Positions 10,804-19,485 of a DNA stretch of 64,000 bases are shown in pieces (position 1 is the first letter of the stretch; each line of letters opens with the position of its first letter). The notes below the pieces were generated by a model. That model ran no database searches and was not told the DNA's origin. It was given only the letters and a program-made list of their open reading frames with translations. The stretch lies in assembly GCA_001270045.2 (NCBI GenBank), contig DF970689.1, positions 205,051-269,050 of the forward strand. The letters run 5' to 3'. Position numbers and translations under genes: made by a program. The DNA is from Bacteroidales bacterium 6E (GTDB taxonomy: Bacteria > Bacteroidota > Bacteroidia > Bacteroidales > Prolixibacteraceae).

Positions 10804-11370
10804 ATGAATGATCCAGTAAAAAAGCTTTCCAGGCAACAAACTGAAGATTTACTTAAGCTTCTTCATGATCGATTTCATCATTATATGATCAGGCACAAAG
10901 ATCTTGAATGGAAACAAATTGAAAATCGTCTCATCCAGAATCCTGACAACCTATGGTCGCTTAACGAAATGGAAAATTCTGGTGGTGAACCTGATGTAAT
11001 CCATTTTTATAAAGATTCTGATGAATATTTATTTGCAGATTGTTCAGCTGAAACACCATTGGGTCGCCGTAATGTATGCTATGACCGTGAGGCACTTAAT
11101 TCACGAAAAACATTCAAACCAGAGAATTCTGCCCAGGATATGGCAAAAAACATGGGCATTAAAATGATGACAGAGTCTCAATATTATGATTTACAGCAAG
11201 TTGGTGAATTTGACCTTAAAACTTCCAGTTGGCTCGAAACGCCACAATCTGTGCGAATGCTTGGAGGTGCCCTATTTGGTGACCGACGATTTGGCCGTGT
11301 TTTTATTTACCACAACGGTGCCTCGTCGTATTACGCTGTCCGTGGATTTCGTGGAACCTTGAAAGTGTAA
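10804..11370 (+). CDS. DUF4256 family protein
   Basis: Soluble protein of unknown function. The 188 residues match what I recall of the DUF4256 family: a helical start (RQQTEDLLKLL), the middle segment GGEPDV, the ETPLGRRNVCYD stretch, and the conserved C-terminal block KTSSWLETP, LGGALFGDRRFGRVFIYHNGA and YYAVRGFRG. No signal peptide or membrane helix. The conserved Arg, His, Tyr and Cys residues could be catalytic, but that is a guess. It stands alone: 239 nt separate it from the previous gene, and the next gene is convergent. Confidence 0.8.
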   Translation: MNDPVKKLSRQQTEDLLKLLHDRFHHYMIRHKDLEWKQIENRLIQNPDNLWSLNEMENSGGEPDVIHFYKDSDEYLFADCSAETPLGRRNVCYDREALNSRKTFKPENSAQDMAKNMGIKMMTESQYYDLQQVGEFDLKTSSWLETPQSVRMLGGALFGDRRFGRVFIYHNGASSYYAVRGFRGTLKV

Positions 11371-11394
11371 GGTAATTATCATAAAGTTATATTT

Positions 11395-11868
11395 TCAGTT
11401 TGAGTCAGACGTATTACTGCCTGTATTAGAATCGCGAATTGGAACTGTATATGTAAATACCTGTTGTTCAGCGGTTTTTAGCAAAGGTATTTTCTCTTCT
11501 TTCTTGTAATGGTATTGGACTGTTGAACCGGATTTATTTTGGCTAATAACTTTTTGTTCCTTTAATTTAAACTCAATCCTGAACCTTTTTCTGGTTTTAA
11601 CGCGTACCCCGTGGTTATTCACACCACCAAACTGTACAGAATTGATCAATCTCACCGCTTCTTCATCACATCCGTATCCCAGTCCTTTTTCAACCCGCAC
11701 ATTCAGTACATCACCATGATCGTTTATTTCAGCAGATAAATAAACGATACCCTGAATTTTCTTCTCTATCGCAAGAGATGGGTATTTCAAATTTTCAAGA
11801 ATATATTTTCTGAATTCTTCCTTTCCTCCTGGATATTCAGGCAACTTTAAAAAAGTTTTTTTCTTCAT
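11395..11868 (-). CDS. TonB C-terminal-domain protein lacking a membrane anchor
   Basis: The first hundred residues fit the TonB C-terminal fold: PEYPGGKEEFRKYILENLKYP, then VYLSAEINDHGDVLNVRVEKGLG and the CDEEAVRLINS helix. In normal energy transducers this domain sits after an N-terminal membrane helix and a proline-rich spacer. Here it begins at residue 8 with no signal peptide or membrane segment, followed by a charged tail of about 55 residues. It is therefore probably cytoplasmic and not an ordinary TonB. It lies 55 nt downstream of mgsA on the same strand with no obvious terminator between, so the two are likely co-transcribed. Confidence 0.7.
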   Translation of the reverse strand: MKKKTFLKLPEYPGGKEEFRKYILENLKYPSLAIEKKIQGIVYLSAEINDHGDVLNVRVEKGLGYGCDEEAVRLINSVQFGGVNNHGVRVKTRKRFRIEFKLKEQKVISQNKSGSTVQYHYKKEEKIPLLKTAEQQVFTYTVPIRDSNTGSNTSDSN

Positions 11869-11923
11869 TAAGTGGCTTTGATTTTAACGGTTTATTTTTG
11901 AGGTAGTATGTGAATATTCTGGA

Positions 11924-12394
11924 TCAAAGATTAACTTCTCTTTTAATATAACCTGAATAATCCTTTATTATAGGCTCATACTTTTCATGGAACAATGTGG
12001 ATGATATAATAAAGTCGGCAGTTGATCTGTTCTGGGCTGTTGGAATGTTATAGAGAACGGCGATCCTTAGTAAGGCCTTTACATCAACATCATGTGGCTG
12101 AGGTTGCATTGGATCCCAGAAAAATATCAATATATCAATGTTACCGTCAGCAATCATCGCTCCAAGCTGCTGGTCACCTCCTAATGGCCCCGATTTCAGT
12201 CTGATCACCTCAGGGGGTACTATTTCTGTTTCTTCACACTTTTCCTGGATGGCATCCTCGACAATCTTGCCGGTAGTTCCTGTACAAATAAGGGTGTGTT
12301 TGGCCAATTGCTGCCAATTGAATAATACCCATTCCATGACATCCTTTTTTCGATTATCATGAGCAACAATGCCTATATTCTTTTTCTTTTTCAT
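11924..12394 (-). CDS. mgsA: Methylglyoxal synthase
   Basis: Converts dihydroxyacetone phosphate to methylglyoxal and phosphate, a bypass of lower glycolysis when phosphate is short. The 156-residue protein has the family motifs: IVAHDN at 9-14, the TGTTG phosphate loop at 38-42, GPLGGDQQLG with catalytic Asp74, and FFWDPMQPQPHDVD with Asp94 and His101. Length is normal. A -7 element lies upstream at 12448-12455, so it is transcribed independently of the flavodoxin gene whose terminator precedes it. Confidence 0.95.
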   Translation of the reverse strand: MKKKKNIGIVAHDNRKKDVMEWVLFNWQQLAKHTLICTGTTGKIVEDAIQEKCEETEIVPPEVIRLKSGPLGGDQQLGAMIADGNIDILIFFWDPMQPQPHDVDVKALLRIAVLYNIPTAQNRSTADFIISSTLFHEKYEPIIKDYSGYIKREVNL

Positions 12395-12447
12395 ATTCGA
12401 GATATTTTCAATTATTTACGAGTAGCGGAAATAACATTTCCATGCTA

Positions 12448-12455
12448 CAAAGATA
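12448..12455 (-). promoter_or_regulatory. -7 promoter element for mgsA
   Basis: On the minus strand this reads TATCTTTG, matching TAnnTTTG, with a predicted start near 12441 and a leader of about 47 nt. Confidence 0.5.
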
Positions 12456-12464
12456 CGCTATAAT

Positions 12465-12498
12465 AAAAAAGCAGGCTCCCGAAAATACTGAAGCCTGC
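12465..12498 (-). terminator. Rho-independent terminator after the flavodoxin gene
   Basis: Stem agcctgc / gcaggct (12492-12498 with 12471-12477) followed on the minus strand by six T (12470-12465). It separates the dehydrogenase operon from mgsA. Confidence 0.85.
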
Positions 12499-12518
12499 CT
12501 CTGACAACGAAAACTTAA

Positions 12519-13022
12519 TTAAAAGTTCTCCTTAACTTGTTTAATCCACATATCAAGTCTCGCCTGTGTCAATCTTGCCTGATTTTCCTGATCAAGAATC
12601 AGTCCAACGAATTTTCCATTTTGGATAGCTCTTGATGATTCAAATGTGTAACCTTCTGTAGAGGTCTCTCCCACTATTTCTGCACCTCGCTGTTTTAACA
12701 GATTGGCCATCAGGCCAACTGCGTCACCAAAGTTCTCAGGATATCCCTTCTGGTCAGCCAATCCGTATATGGCAACTTTTTTCCCCGTCATATCAAGGTC
12801 TTCGATAGCAGGAACAAATTCGTCCCAGTAGTTGGGCAATTCGCCATCAAACCAGGTGGGTACGCCCAAGATCATTCTGTCGTATCTCAAAAATTCTTCT
12901 TCTGAAACTGTTTCAGCATTGATTGCTTCGATCTCACCTTCGTTGAATAGCTCTATTATTTTTTCGCCAATCAGCTTGGTTTTCTGCGAGTTGAAGCTAT
13001 AAAATATTCCAATTTTTCCCAT
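12519..13022 (-). CDS. fldA: Flavodoxin
   Basis: Small FMN electron carrier. The 167 residues open with the FMN phosphate loop SFNSQKT (9-15, equivalent to the SxTGxT motif) and include GVPTWFDGELPNYWDEF in the 50s-loop region and IYGLADQKGYPENF in the 90s-loop; the length and the inserted loop make it a long-chain flavodoxin. It starts 12 nt after the fused E1 gene stop and is followed by a terminator, so it is the last gene of the E2-E1-flavodoxin operon. Its pairing with an NAD-linked dehydrogenase rather than a ferredoxin oxidoreductase is unusual. Confidence 0.92.
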   Translation of the reverse strand: MGKIGIFYSFNSQKTKLIGEKIIELFNEGEIEAINAETVSEEEFLRYDRMILGVPTWFDGELPNYWDEFVPAIEDLDMTGKKVAIYGLADQKGYPENFGDAVGLMANLLKQRGAEIVGETSTEGYTFESSRAIQNGKFVGLILDQENQARLTQARLDMWIKQVKENF

Positions 13023-13034
13023 GGTGATGCTGTT

Positions 13035-15083
13035 TTAATAGTTTAATAATTCAACTGCTGCGTTAATAATCTTCTCAGTGCTTGGAAGGATGGCAGCTTC
13101 AAGAATTCTGTTAAATCCAACAGGTGTAAAGGTTGAACCAACCCTTTTGACTGGTGAATCAAGCCATTCGAAAGCTTCTTCCATTATTATGGATGCCACT
13201 TCTCCTCCGAAGCCACCATGAACTTTATCTTCATGTACGACTAATGCTTTGTTCGTCTTTTTGATTGATTTCAGGATCATATCCTTATCAAGTGGCACGA
13301 GAGAACGAAGGTCTATTACTTCCACGTCATGACCTTCATTTGCCAGCTTTTCGGCAGCATCAAGACACATAAGTGTGGTATTTCCATAAGTAATTATAGT
13401 CAGGTCAGAACCTTCACGCCTTATTCTGGCTTTGCCAAAAGGAACTTCGAAATCGTCAGGTATGGGAGTAGCGGCTTTGGGATCCTGATACAATGCCTTG
13501 GGCTCCATAAACATTGTCATCCCTCTGGAACGCATGGCCGTCCTGAGCAATCCGGCAGCATCATCTGCAAAGGAAGGATATACGATCCGAACTCCGGGAA
13601 TAGCAGCCAATGACCCTTCAATATTCTGGGAATGGTAAAGTCCACCACCAATGAAACCTCCGGAAGCAAGCCTGATAGTGACATTGGGAGTAAATTTGCC
13701 ATTGGATCTCCAGTAATCATGGCTTGAATCAACGTATTGTTCCATAGCGGGCCAGAAATAATCGGCAAATTCCGCACCTTCAACAACAACTCTGATTTTT
13801 TCATTGTAACGTGACATACCATTGGCAGTACCCATTATGAAATCTTCGGCAATTGGAGCGTTGAATACTCGTTTCTTTCCAAATTCCTTTTGCAATCCTT
13901 TGGATACGTTAAAAATACCTCCCTTATCCTTGTGGGCAATATCCTGCCCCCAGATAAATGTATCTGGATTATTTCGGAATTCAGCCTTTAAAGTTTCGTT
14001 CAAGGCAGTTATCAGCTTTTTCTTTTCACCTTGTTCGTCGTGGAGTCCTTCAGGATATTTTTCTGAAACGTAAGGGTCAGGTAAAACAAAATCATGAATT
14101 TTTGCCGGATCCGGATCCGGTGCTTTCAAAGCAGCCTTGTGGGCAGTTTTCACGATTAGAGTCGCTTCTTCATCGATGGCATCAATTTCTTCCTGGGTCA
14201 AACGGTTATAACGAACCAGTAGTCGCTTGAACTTAGCCAGAGGATCATATTCCATGACATATGTACGTTCAGCTTCACTCCTGTAAAGTTCGTGTTTATC
14301 AGAATTTGAATGTGAATGAAGTCTGACACAATTGGCCTGAACAATCACAGGGACACTTTCCTCAATTGCCATCTTCTTGGCTTCAGCCATGGCATTCATG
14401 CTGTCAAATACATCTTTGCCATTACAATGTATCACACGGATATTCTTAAATCCGGTGAAATTATTGGCTACCTTACGGTTGGCCGTCTGGTCTTTCTTTG
14501 GTACAGAAATTCCATAACCGTTATCCTGGAAAACAAAAATTACAGGTAACTTTTCCTTATCGGCACCATTTATAGCTTCATACACATAACCCTCACTGAC
14601 AGATGATTCCCCCTGGCTGCTAATTGAAACAACTTTATCTCCGTAATATTTGATTGCTCTTGCAACTCCTACTGCATGCAGCGTATGGTTCCCTGTTAAT
14701 GAAGATGTATTATGAATGTTCCATTCCGGTTTGGAGAAATGGTTTGACATATGACGTCCACCGGTTCCAGGGTCGGTAGCTTTAGATATACCATTCAAAA
14801 TTAATTCCTCTGGTGTCATTCCCGCTGAAAGAGCTGTGAGCATATCCCGATAATATGGGAAAAGATGATCTTTCTGCTTTTCGAAAGTCTGTCCAATTGC
14901 CAGTTGAATTCCATCATGACCAGCATATGGTGCATGATATGACCAACCAATGGCCTGTTTAAGGTAATTTGGAGCTCTATCGTCAATCTTTCTTCCGATC
15001 ACCATCAACCTGTACCAATGTATCAGGGTTTCTTTCGGGGTCTTTTTAATGGAGAAAATTTCAGGTATTTCCGTATTTTTCAT
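13035..15083 (-). CDS. 2-oxoacid dehydrogenase E1, fused alpha and beta subunits
   Basis: Thiamine-diphosphate decarboxylase component of a 2-oxoacid dehydrogenase complex, most like branched-chain (2-oxoisovalerate) dehydrogenase. Residues 1-340 are the alpha part with the ThDP motif GES...N (Gly158-Ser160 to Asn188) and GTGGRHMSNH at 107-116. Residues from about 355 are the beta part, with GQDIAHKDKGGIFNVSKGL and the closing EDKVHGGFGGEVASII. The 682-residue fusion is common in Bacteroidota. It lies 45 nt after the E2 gene and 12 nt before flavodoxin. No E3 (dihydrolipoamide dehydrogenase) gene is in the window. Pyruvate as the substrate cannot be excluded. Confidence 0.9.
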   Translation of the reverse strand: MKNTEIPEIFSIKKTPKETLIHWYRLMVIGRKIDDRAPNYLKQAIGWSYHAPYAGHDGIQLAIGQTFEKQKDHLFPYYRDMLTALSAGMTPEELILNGISKATDPGTGGRHMSNHFSKPEWNIHNTSSLTGNHTLHAVGVARAIKYYGDKVVSISSQGESSVSEGYVYEAINGADKEKLPVIFVFQDNGYGISVPKKDQTANRKVANNFTGFKNIRVIHCNGKDVFDSMNAMAEAKKMAIEESVPVIVQANCVRLHSHSNSDKHELYRSEAERTYVMEYDPLAKFKRLLVRYNRLTQEEIDAIDEEATLIVKTAHKAALKAPDPDPAKIHDFVLPDPYVSEKYPEGLHDEQGEKKKLITALNETLKAEFRNNPDTFIWGQDIAHKDKGGIFNVSKGLQKEFGKKRVFNAPIAEDFIMGTANGMSRYNEKIRVVVEGAEFADYFWPAMEQYVDSSHDYWRSNGKFTPNVTIRLASGGFIGGGLYHSQNIEGSLAAIPGVRIVYPSFADDAAGLLRTAMRSRGMTMFMEPKALYQDPKAATPIPDDFEVPFGKARIRREGSDLTIITYGNTTLMCLDAAEKLANEGHDVEVIDLRSLVPLDKDMILKSIKKTNKALVVHEDKVHGGFGGEVASIIMEEAFEWLDSPVKRVGSTFTPVGFNRILEAAILPSTEKIINAAVELLNY

Positions 15084-15128
15084 TTCTATGTTATAAAATC
15101 TGTTTATAAATGTTGGGTAAGGCTTTCA

Positions 15129-16478
15129 CTAAACCGACCTGTTCATATCAAATTCTTCCAGTATATCAGCAATCCTTCTCAGGAATGCACCACCTAAAGC
15201 ACCATCAACTACACGATGGTCGTATGATAACGACAGGAACATTTTGTGTCGAATGGCAATGACATCTCCGGTAGGCGTTTCCACAACTGCCGGTTTTTTC
15301 TCTATTGTTCCTGTTGCAAGAATAGCCACCTGCGGCTGGTTAATTATTGGAGTTCCGATTTGGTTTCTGAAGGAACCAAAATTGGTTATCGTGAATGTGC
15401 CTTCCTGAATATCCTCTGGAGCTAATTTATTCTTTCGGGCAGCATCAGCCATTTTATTGAGATTTTTGGTCAGGCCAACGAGGTTCTTCTCATCAGCATT
15501 CTTTATGACAGGTACTATCAGGTTCCCATCAGGTTTTGCAACAGCAATACCTACATTAATATTCTTACGAAGAATGATTTTGTCACCATCAACTGAGGCA
15601 TTGATACCGGGGAACTCCGATAAGGCTCGTGCCACAGCTTCAATAAATACTGGCATATAAGTGATTTTCTCACCATGTCGTGTCAGGAATTCATCTTTTA
15701 TCTTATTTCTCCAAAGAACAAGATTAGTAACGTCAGCTTCCACGACACCAGTTACATGAGGTGAAACCTGTTTCGACATCACCATGTGATCTGCAATCAG
15801 TTTGCGTACACGATCCATTTCAATAATCTGGTCTTCGGCACCAATGGAAACAGATACTTTCGGACGCACCGGGGTTTCGGAATGTACAACAGAAGAAATA
15901 ACCTGCGCTTCCTGCACGGCAGGTTTTGAAGGAGTAACAACAGCAGCAGTTTTGCCACTCTTCTTATCCGCTATATATTTCAGAATGTCGTTTTTCTGAA
16001 CACGTCCATTGGTACCGGAACCTTCAATGGCTTCAAGTTCTTCAAAAGAAATATTCTCTTCCTCTGCAATTTTCTTTACAAGAGGAGAATAAAAGCGATT
16101 TGATAATTCCCGAACTGTTTTCAGGGAGGTCTCAGAAGTTTTTTCTGAAGTGCTTGAGATTTCAATATTTTCAGCTGGGGTTGACTTCCGGTCAGAATTT
16201 TCGATTGTAGAGACTTCTGATTCTTCTTCATCTTCCCCGGCAAGCGCAACAATGGCAAGGACTTCACCAACGGGTATAAGGACATTGGCAGGATGTAAGA
16301 TCTTAACAATCTTGCCATCCACAGGCGATGGAATTTCGGAATCCACCTTATCGGTTGCAACTTCAAAAAGGATATCATCTTCCTCGATGGTATCTCCTTC
16401 TTTGACAAACCATTTGGTTATGGTGGCTTCCTGAATACTTTCACCCAACTTGGGCATTACGATTTCAAATTGTGCCAT
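15129..16478 (-). CDS. 2-oxoacid dehydrogenase E2, dihydrolipoamide acyltransferase
   Basis: Core acyltransferase of the 2-oxoacid dehydrogenase complex. Domains in order: one lipoyl domain (about 1-77) with Lys44 in TDKVDS as the lipoylation site, a long Ser/Glu-rich linker, the peripheral-subunit-binding domain (about 125-165, SPLVKKIAEE...GTNGRVQKNDIL), a second linker and the catalytic domain ending in DHRVVDG with His421 and Asp425. The frame is open back to 16550, but homology begins at the ATG at 16478 (MAQFEIVMPKLGES). First gene of the operon with fused E1 and flavodoxin; probably for branched-chain acyl groups. Confidence 0.92.
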   Translation of the reverse strand: MAQFEIVMPKLGESIQEATITKWFVKEGDTIEEDDILFEVATDKVDSEIPSPVDGKIVKILHPANVLIPVGEVLAIVALAGEDEEESEVSTIENSDRKSTPAENIEISSTSEKTSETSLKTVRELSNRFYSPLVKKIAEEENISFEELEAIEGSGTNGRVQKNDILKYIADKKSGKTAAVVTPSKPAVQEAQVISSVVHSETPVRPKVSVSIGAEDQIIEMDRVRKLIADHMVMSKQVSPHVTGVVEADVTNLVLWRNKIKDEFLTRHGEKITYMPVFIEAVARALSEFPGINASVDGDKIILRKNINVGIAVAKPDGNLIVPVIKNADEKNLVGLTKNLNKMADAARKNKLAPEDIQEGTFTITNFGSFRNQIGTPIINQPQVAILATGTIEKKPAVVETPTGDVIAIRHKMFLSLSYDHRVVDGALGGAFLRRIADILEEFDMNRSV

Positions 16479-16646
16479 AATAATGTTGTTATGTGGATTG
16501 TAATTTACAGATATAAAAACAAGACAAAGATTGAAATGTTCACATTGCAATTCATTTTTTTTACAAAATATGAATGCCCGATCTGTATGTCAAAATGGCA
16601 TAAAGAATCTAATGCTATTAAAGAAAGAACTAAATTTATACGATAT

Positions 16647-16686
16647 ACAATTGTAACACACTGTATAAAGTTTACTTTTGTAAACA
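16647..16686. promoter_or_regulatory. Two palindromes upstream of the dehydrogenase operon
   Basis: A perfect 10-bp palindrome TACAATTGTA (16647-16656) and a perfect inverted repeat GTTTAC-tttt-GTAAAC (16671-16686) lie between the pyrD stop and the E2 start, about 170-210 nt from the E2 ATG. They could be operators for the dehydrogenase operon. A weak -7 match (AATCTTTG on the minus strand, 16525-16532) lies closer to the gene. Confidence 0.35.
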
Positions 16687-16696
16687 AACAAATGGA

Positions 16697-17608
16697 TTAC
16701 ACTTGTAAACCACCTATTAGATTATTGATATCCTTTACATTATGCCTGTACATATATTCTCTAATCCCTTGAACTATCTGAACAGGAATGTTTGGATCCT
16801 TAAAGATGGCTGTTCCAACCTGTATTGCACTTGCTCCAGCGAGAAAGAATTCGATAGCGTCTGTAGCATTCATGATTCCACCAAGTCCAATTACGGGAAT
16901 TTTTACAGCCCTCGAGACTTGCCAGACCATTCTAAGGGCAATTGGTTTGATGGCAGGCCCCGATAATCCTCCAGTTATTGTTGATAGCAAAGGTTTACGG
17001 GTTACTGCATCAATTGCCATTCCTAAAAACGTATTTACCAAGGAAACACTGTCTGCTCCCTGACCCTCAACGGCTTTTGCTATTTCGGTTACATCTGTCA
17101 CATTTGGCGATAATTTTACGATTAAGGGTCTAGGATACACTTTCCTAACTTCACGGGTAACATATTCAGCGCTTGGACAACTAACTCCAAAAGCCATACC
17201 CCCTTCTTTCACGTTCGGACAAGATATATTTAACTCCATTGCCGCTATTTTGTCCAATTCAGCAATCTTTTCTGTTACCTCAACATATTCTTCAACTGTA
17301 GACCCATTTACATTGACAATCAATGAAGTATTATAATCCTTTATTCTAGGATATATATGACTGATGAAATAATCAACCCCTTTATTTTGCAGTCCTACCG
17401 CATTGAGCATACCAGATGCGGTCTCAGCCATTCTTGGATAAGGGTTGCCATCCCGATTCCTAAGGGTAATTCCTTTTAGTAGAATGCCTCCTAACTCTGA
17501 AACATCATAAAAGTCAGTTAGTTCTTCTCCAAAACCAGAACACCCGGATGCAGTCATAACAGGATTTTTCAGGGCAAGCCCCTTAATATCGACAGATAAG
17601 TTTACCAT
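16697..17608 (-). CDS. pyrD: Dihydroorotate dehydrogenase, catalytic subunit (class 1B)
   Basis: Oxidises dihydroorotate to orotate in pyrimidine synthesis, using FMN and passing electrons to PyrK and NAD+. The 303-residue protein has [12 protein letters not shown] (18-29), NVNGST, the [13 protein letters not shown] segment, [10 protein letters not shown] and the C-terminal phosphate-binding [14 protein letters not shown]. Together with the PyrK partner immediately upstream (7-bp overlap), this assigns class 1B rather than the quinone-linked class 2. Confidence 0.95.
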   Translation of the reverse strand: MVNLSVDIKGLALKNPVMTASGCSGFGEELTDFYDVSELGGILLKGITLRNRDGNPYPRMAETASGMLNAVGLQNKGVDYFISHIYPRIKDYNTSLIVNVNGSTVEEYVEVTEKIAELDKIAAMELNISCPNVKEGGMAFGVSCPSAEYVTREVRKVYPRPLIVKLSPNVTDVTEIAKAVEGQGADSVSLVNTFLGMAIDAVTRKPLLSTITGGLSGPAIKPIALRMVWQVSRAVKIPVIGLGGIMNATDAIEFFLAGASAIQVGTAIFKDPNIPVQIVQGIREYMYRHNVKDINNLIGGLQV

Positions 17609-18372
17609 TTCAAATTGTTTACATTAAATACTGGGCCTTCAGTACAAACACAAAGATTTCCCTTATTTGTGGGTTCAATACAGCATAGACACACACCGAA
17701 ACCGCAGGCCATTAGATTTTCGAGAGAGACTTCACATGAAACATCAGCCAATTTTGCCTGGGCTGCAACAGCTTTCATCATAGGAAGGGGCCCACAGGCA
17801 TAAATTCTATCAAATTGAGTCAGGTCCTTAAATAATGGATGACTTGTAACTACTCCATGGATACCCAATGAGCCATCATCTGTGGTATAATGACATGTTG
17901 CCCATTCAGAATAGTGATCAACAGGAATGTGATCACTTGCTGAACGCGCACCAAGGATGACGTGCACTTTTTCAGTTGGAAGATGGGAGTTTCGGGCTAA
18001 ATGCAAAACAGGTGCAACCCCACTACCTCCGCCTACTGCAAGAATTTTTTCACCTTTGGAAGGAAGCGTAAATCCTTTTCCAAGTGGATATATTAGACTC
18101 AGTTCCTCTCCAGACTGAACTTCGGTAAGTGTTTTTGATCCTTTTCCCAGGATTTTGACGAGTATTGAGACAGTGTTACTTTTGTAATCAACTTCAAACA
18201 GCGAGAAGGGTCTACGGAGAAAAACGTCCTTATTACCTGGGATTTCTACATTTGTAAACTGCCCGGCTTCAATTTTCTCAAGTGGCAGAGAAGATTTCAG
18301 TGTTATACAGTAGTTTGTCGAATTATAGGGAATATTAGAGACTACCGTAAACTGATCAACGACTTTTTTCAT
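17602..18372 (-). CDS. pyrK: Dihydroorotate dehydrogenase electron-transfer subunit
   Basis: FAD and [2Fe-2S] subunit that links PyrD to NAD+. Visible are the ferredoxin-reductase fold with RRPFSL (FAD binding), [14 protein letters not shown] (NAD binding), CGPLPMM and the cysteine cluster CGFGVCLCC...C near the C-terminus. The open frame runs up to 18432, but a -7 promoter element at 18390-18397 lies inside that extension and the ATG at 18372 begins the homologous part, so I place the start there. The stop overlaps the pyrD start by 7 bp, indicating coupling. Confidence 0.93.
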   Translation of the reverse strand: MKKVVDQFTVVSNIPYNSTNYCITLKSSLPLEKIEAGQFTNVEIPGNKDVFLRRPFSLFEVDYKSNTVSILVKILGKGSKTLTEVQSGEELSLIYPLGKGFTLPSKGEKILAVGGGSGVAPVLHLARNSHLPTEKVHVILGARSASDHIPVDHYSEWATCHYTTDDGSLGIHGVVTSHPLFKDLTQFDRIYACGPLPMMKAVAAQAKLADVSCEVSLENLMACGFGVCLCCIEPTNKGNLCVCTEGPVFNVNNLKW

Positions 18373-18389
18373 TCGTGTGCTTTTGCCAG

Positions 18390-18420
18390 CAAAGATAACC
18401 AACATATACATTTTGGCAAT
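18390..18420 (-). promoter_or_regulatory. Promoter of pyrK-pyrD
   Basis: Minus-strand -7 TATCTTTG (18397-18390) with ATTG at the -33 place (18420-18417), 19-nt spacing. The predicted start near 18383 is only about 10 nt from the pyrK ATG, which fixes the gene start. Confidence 0.55.
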
Positions 18421-18461
18421 CAACATCCCCAAAGTTTAACAACCAGGTATCAAAAACGCGG

Positions 18462-18496
18462 AAGGCCCTGTTTTCAGGACCTTCCGTCGATTGGTT
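18462..18496 (-). terminator. Terminator after the XRE regulator gene
   Basis: Stem cggaagg/ccttccg with an inner cctg/cagg and TTTT loop (18469-18496), one mismatch, followed on the minus strand by CG and five T. Confidence 0.7.
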
Positions 18497-18534
18497 TTGT
18501 GCAAAGAGATAAATTAGGGACTATAATAAAAAAT

Positions 18535-18927
18535 TTAGGGTCGATAATCCTTGAAAGTGCTGTCATCATAAAGGATTACTATCCTTTCAATACTCTTCCT
18601 GTCTGATGAATGTGCAGGCTTAGGCGCGGCAGATATTTTGGTTTCACCATGTGAAGAGGTAAATAGATCAGGCTTTCGGCTTGGTTCAGCTTTTTCGGCC
18701 TTTACTATATCAATCTGTTGAGCAACCATTTCACCCTCACCTGTAATCAGCCAACGTGCATTCAATTCAGGGAATGTTAGCAGCAACTTTTCAATAAATG
18801 TAGAACTCGGATTGTTTCTCCCGTTTACGACATGAGAGACATTGGATCGCTGTACTCCTATTGTATCGGCGAGGTCAGCTGCATTCAATGCTTTGTAATC
18901 CATAAACTGTTTTATCCGTTCTTTCAT
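18535..18927 (-). CDS. XRE-family helix-turn-helix regulator
   Basis: Small DNA-binding protein of 130 residues. The N-terminal 65 residues form a Cro/C1-type HTH: ADLADTIGVQRSNVSHVVNGRNNPS is the recognition region, then FPELNARWLITGEGEM as found in phage-repressor-like regulators. The remaining half is polar and low in complexity up to RIVILYDDS near the end, with no recognised domain. The frame begins at a TTG (18936), but the ATG at 18927 is a better start. The -7 element at 18934-18941 then puts the transcript start at the ATG itself, so the mRNA may be leaderless. It is divergent from the phosphoesterase gene across an AT-rich island. Confidence 0.8.
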   Translation of the reverse strand: MKERIKQFMDYKALNAADLADTIGVQRSNVSHVVNGRNNPSSTFIEKLLLTFPELNARWLITGEGEMVAQQIDIVKAEKAEPSRKPDLFTSSHGETKISAAPKPAHSSDRKSIERIVILYDDSTFKDYRP

Positions 18928-19485
18928 ACGATACAAATGTAAATGAATTTTTAAATATGCAATACGTACAAATACAAATGTAATTAATTTATAATCAATT
19001 TAAATAATTTAATTTCAGCTTGAAGTTAGTTCAATGTATTTATAAATATCTCATTATCAATTACATATTCAATATTTAAGTATCTTAATATTTAATTTAT
19101 ATAAATCATATATAATATTGATAATCAATATTATAAAGATATGTATCTAATGTTAAATGATTACCATTAAAGTATTTTTTAGATTATAATAAATTTAATA
19201 TTTATATGAATGAATTTAATATATTGATTTTATGTACTTTATATAAATAAATAATTATATTATTTAGACTGATTACAAATTTAATTCAATTTGCATTGTA
19301 TCTATAAAAATAATTCAATTTTGTATCGATACCAATTGCTGCATTTCAATTTATGGGAATTACATTTGTGTATTACTATTTTTTCGCCTTAATTACATTT
19401 GTATCGCACCTCTACCCTACCCTCTTATATCACAAAATAGATTATGACCAAACCAGTAGTATATTTGTAACAAATCATTTTTTGC
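18928..19485. promoter_or_regulatory. AT-rich divergent regulatory island with multiple promoters
   Basis: 558 nt without a gene. By hand count 39 of the 300 bases at 19021-19320 are G or C (13%). Five -7 elements are present: minus strand TACATTTG at 18941-18934 and 18982-18975; plus strand TACATTTG at 19361-19368 and 19394-19401 and TATATTTG at 19460-19467, the last just before the phosphoesterase ATG. The sequence TTGTATCG occurs three times: minus strand at 18936-18929, plus strand at 19321-19328 and 19399-19406. The middle copy forms the perfect palindrome GTATCGATAC (19323-19332), a plausible operator for the XRE protein. Confidence 0.6.

Noticed and set aside
18535-18927. Prophage repressor
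   Set aside because: The XRE protein resembles phage repressors, but no integrase, structural genes or attachment repeats are near it.
18928-19485. Replication origin
   Set aside because: The region is extremely AT-rich, but I see no cluster of TTATCCACA-type DnaA boxes and no dnaA or dnaN nearby. Strand-skew computation over the whole chromosome would be decisive.
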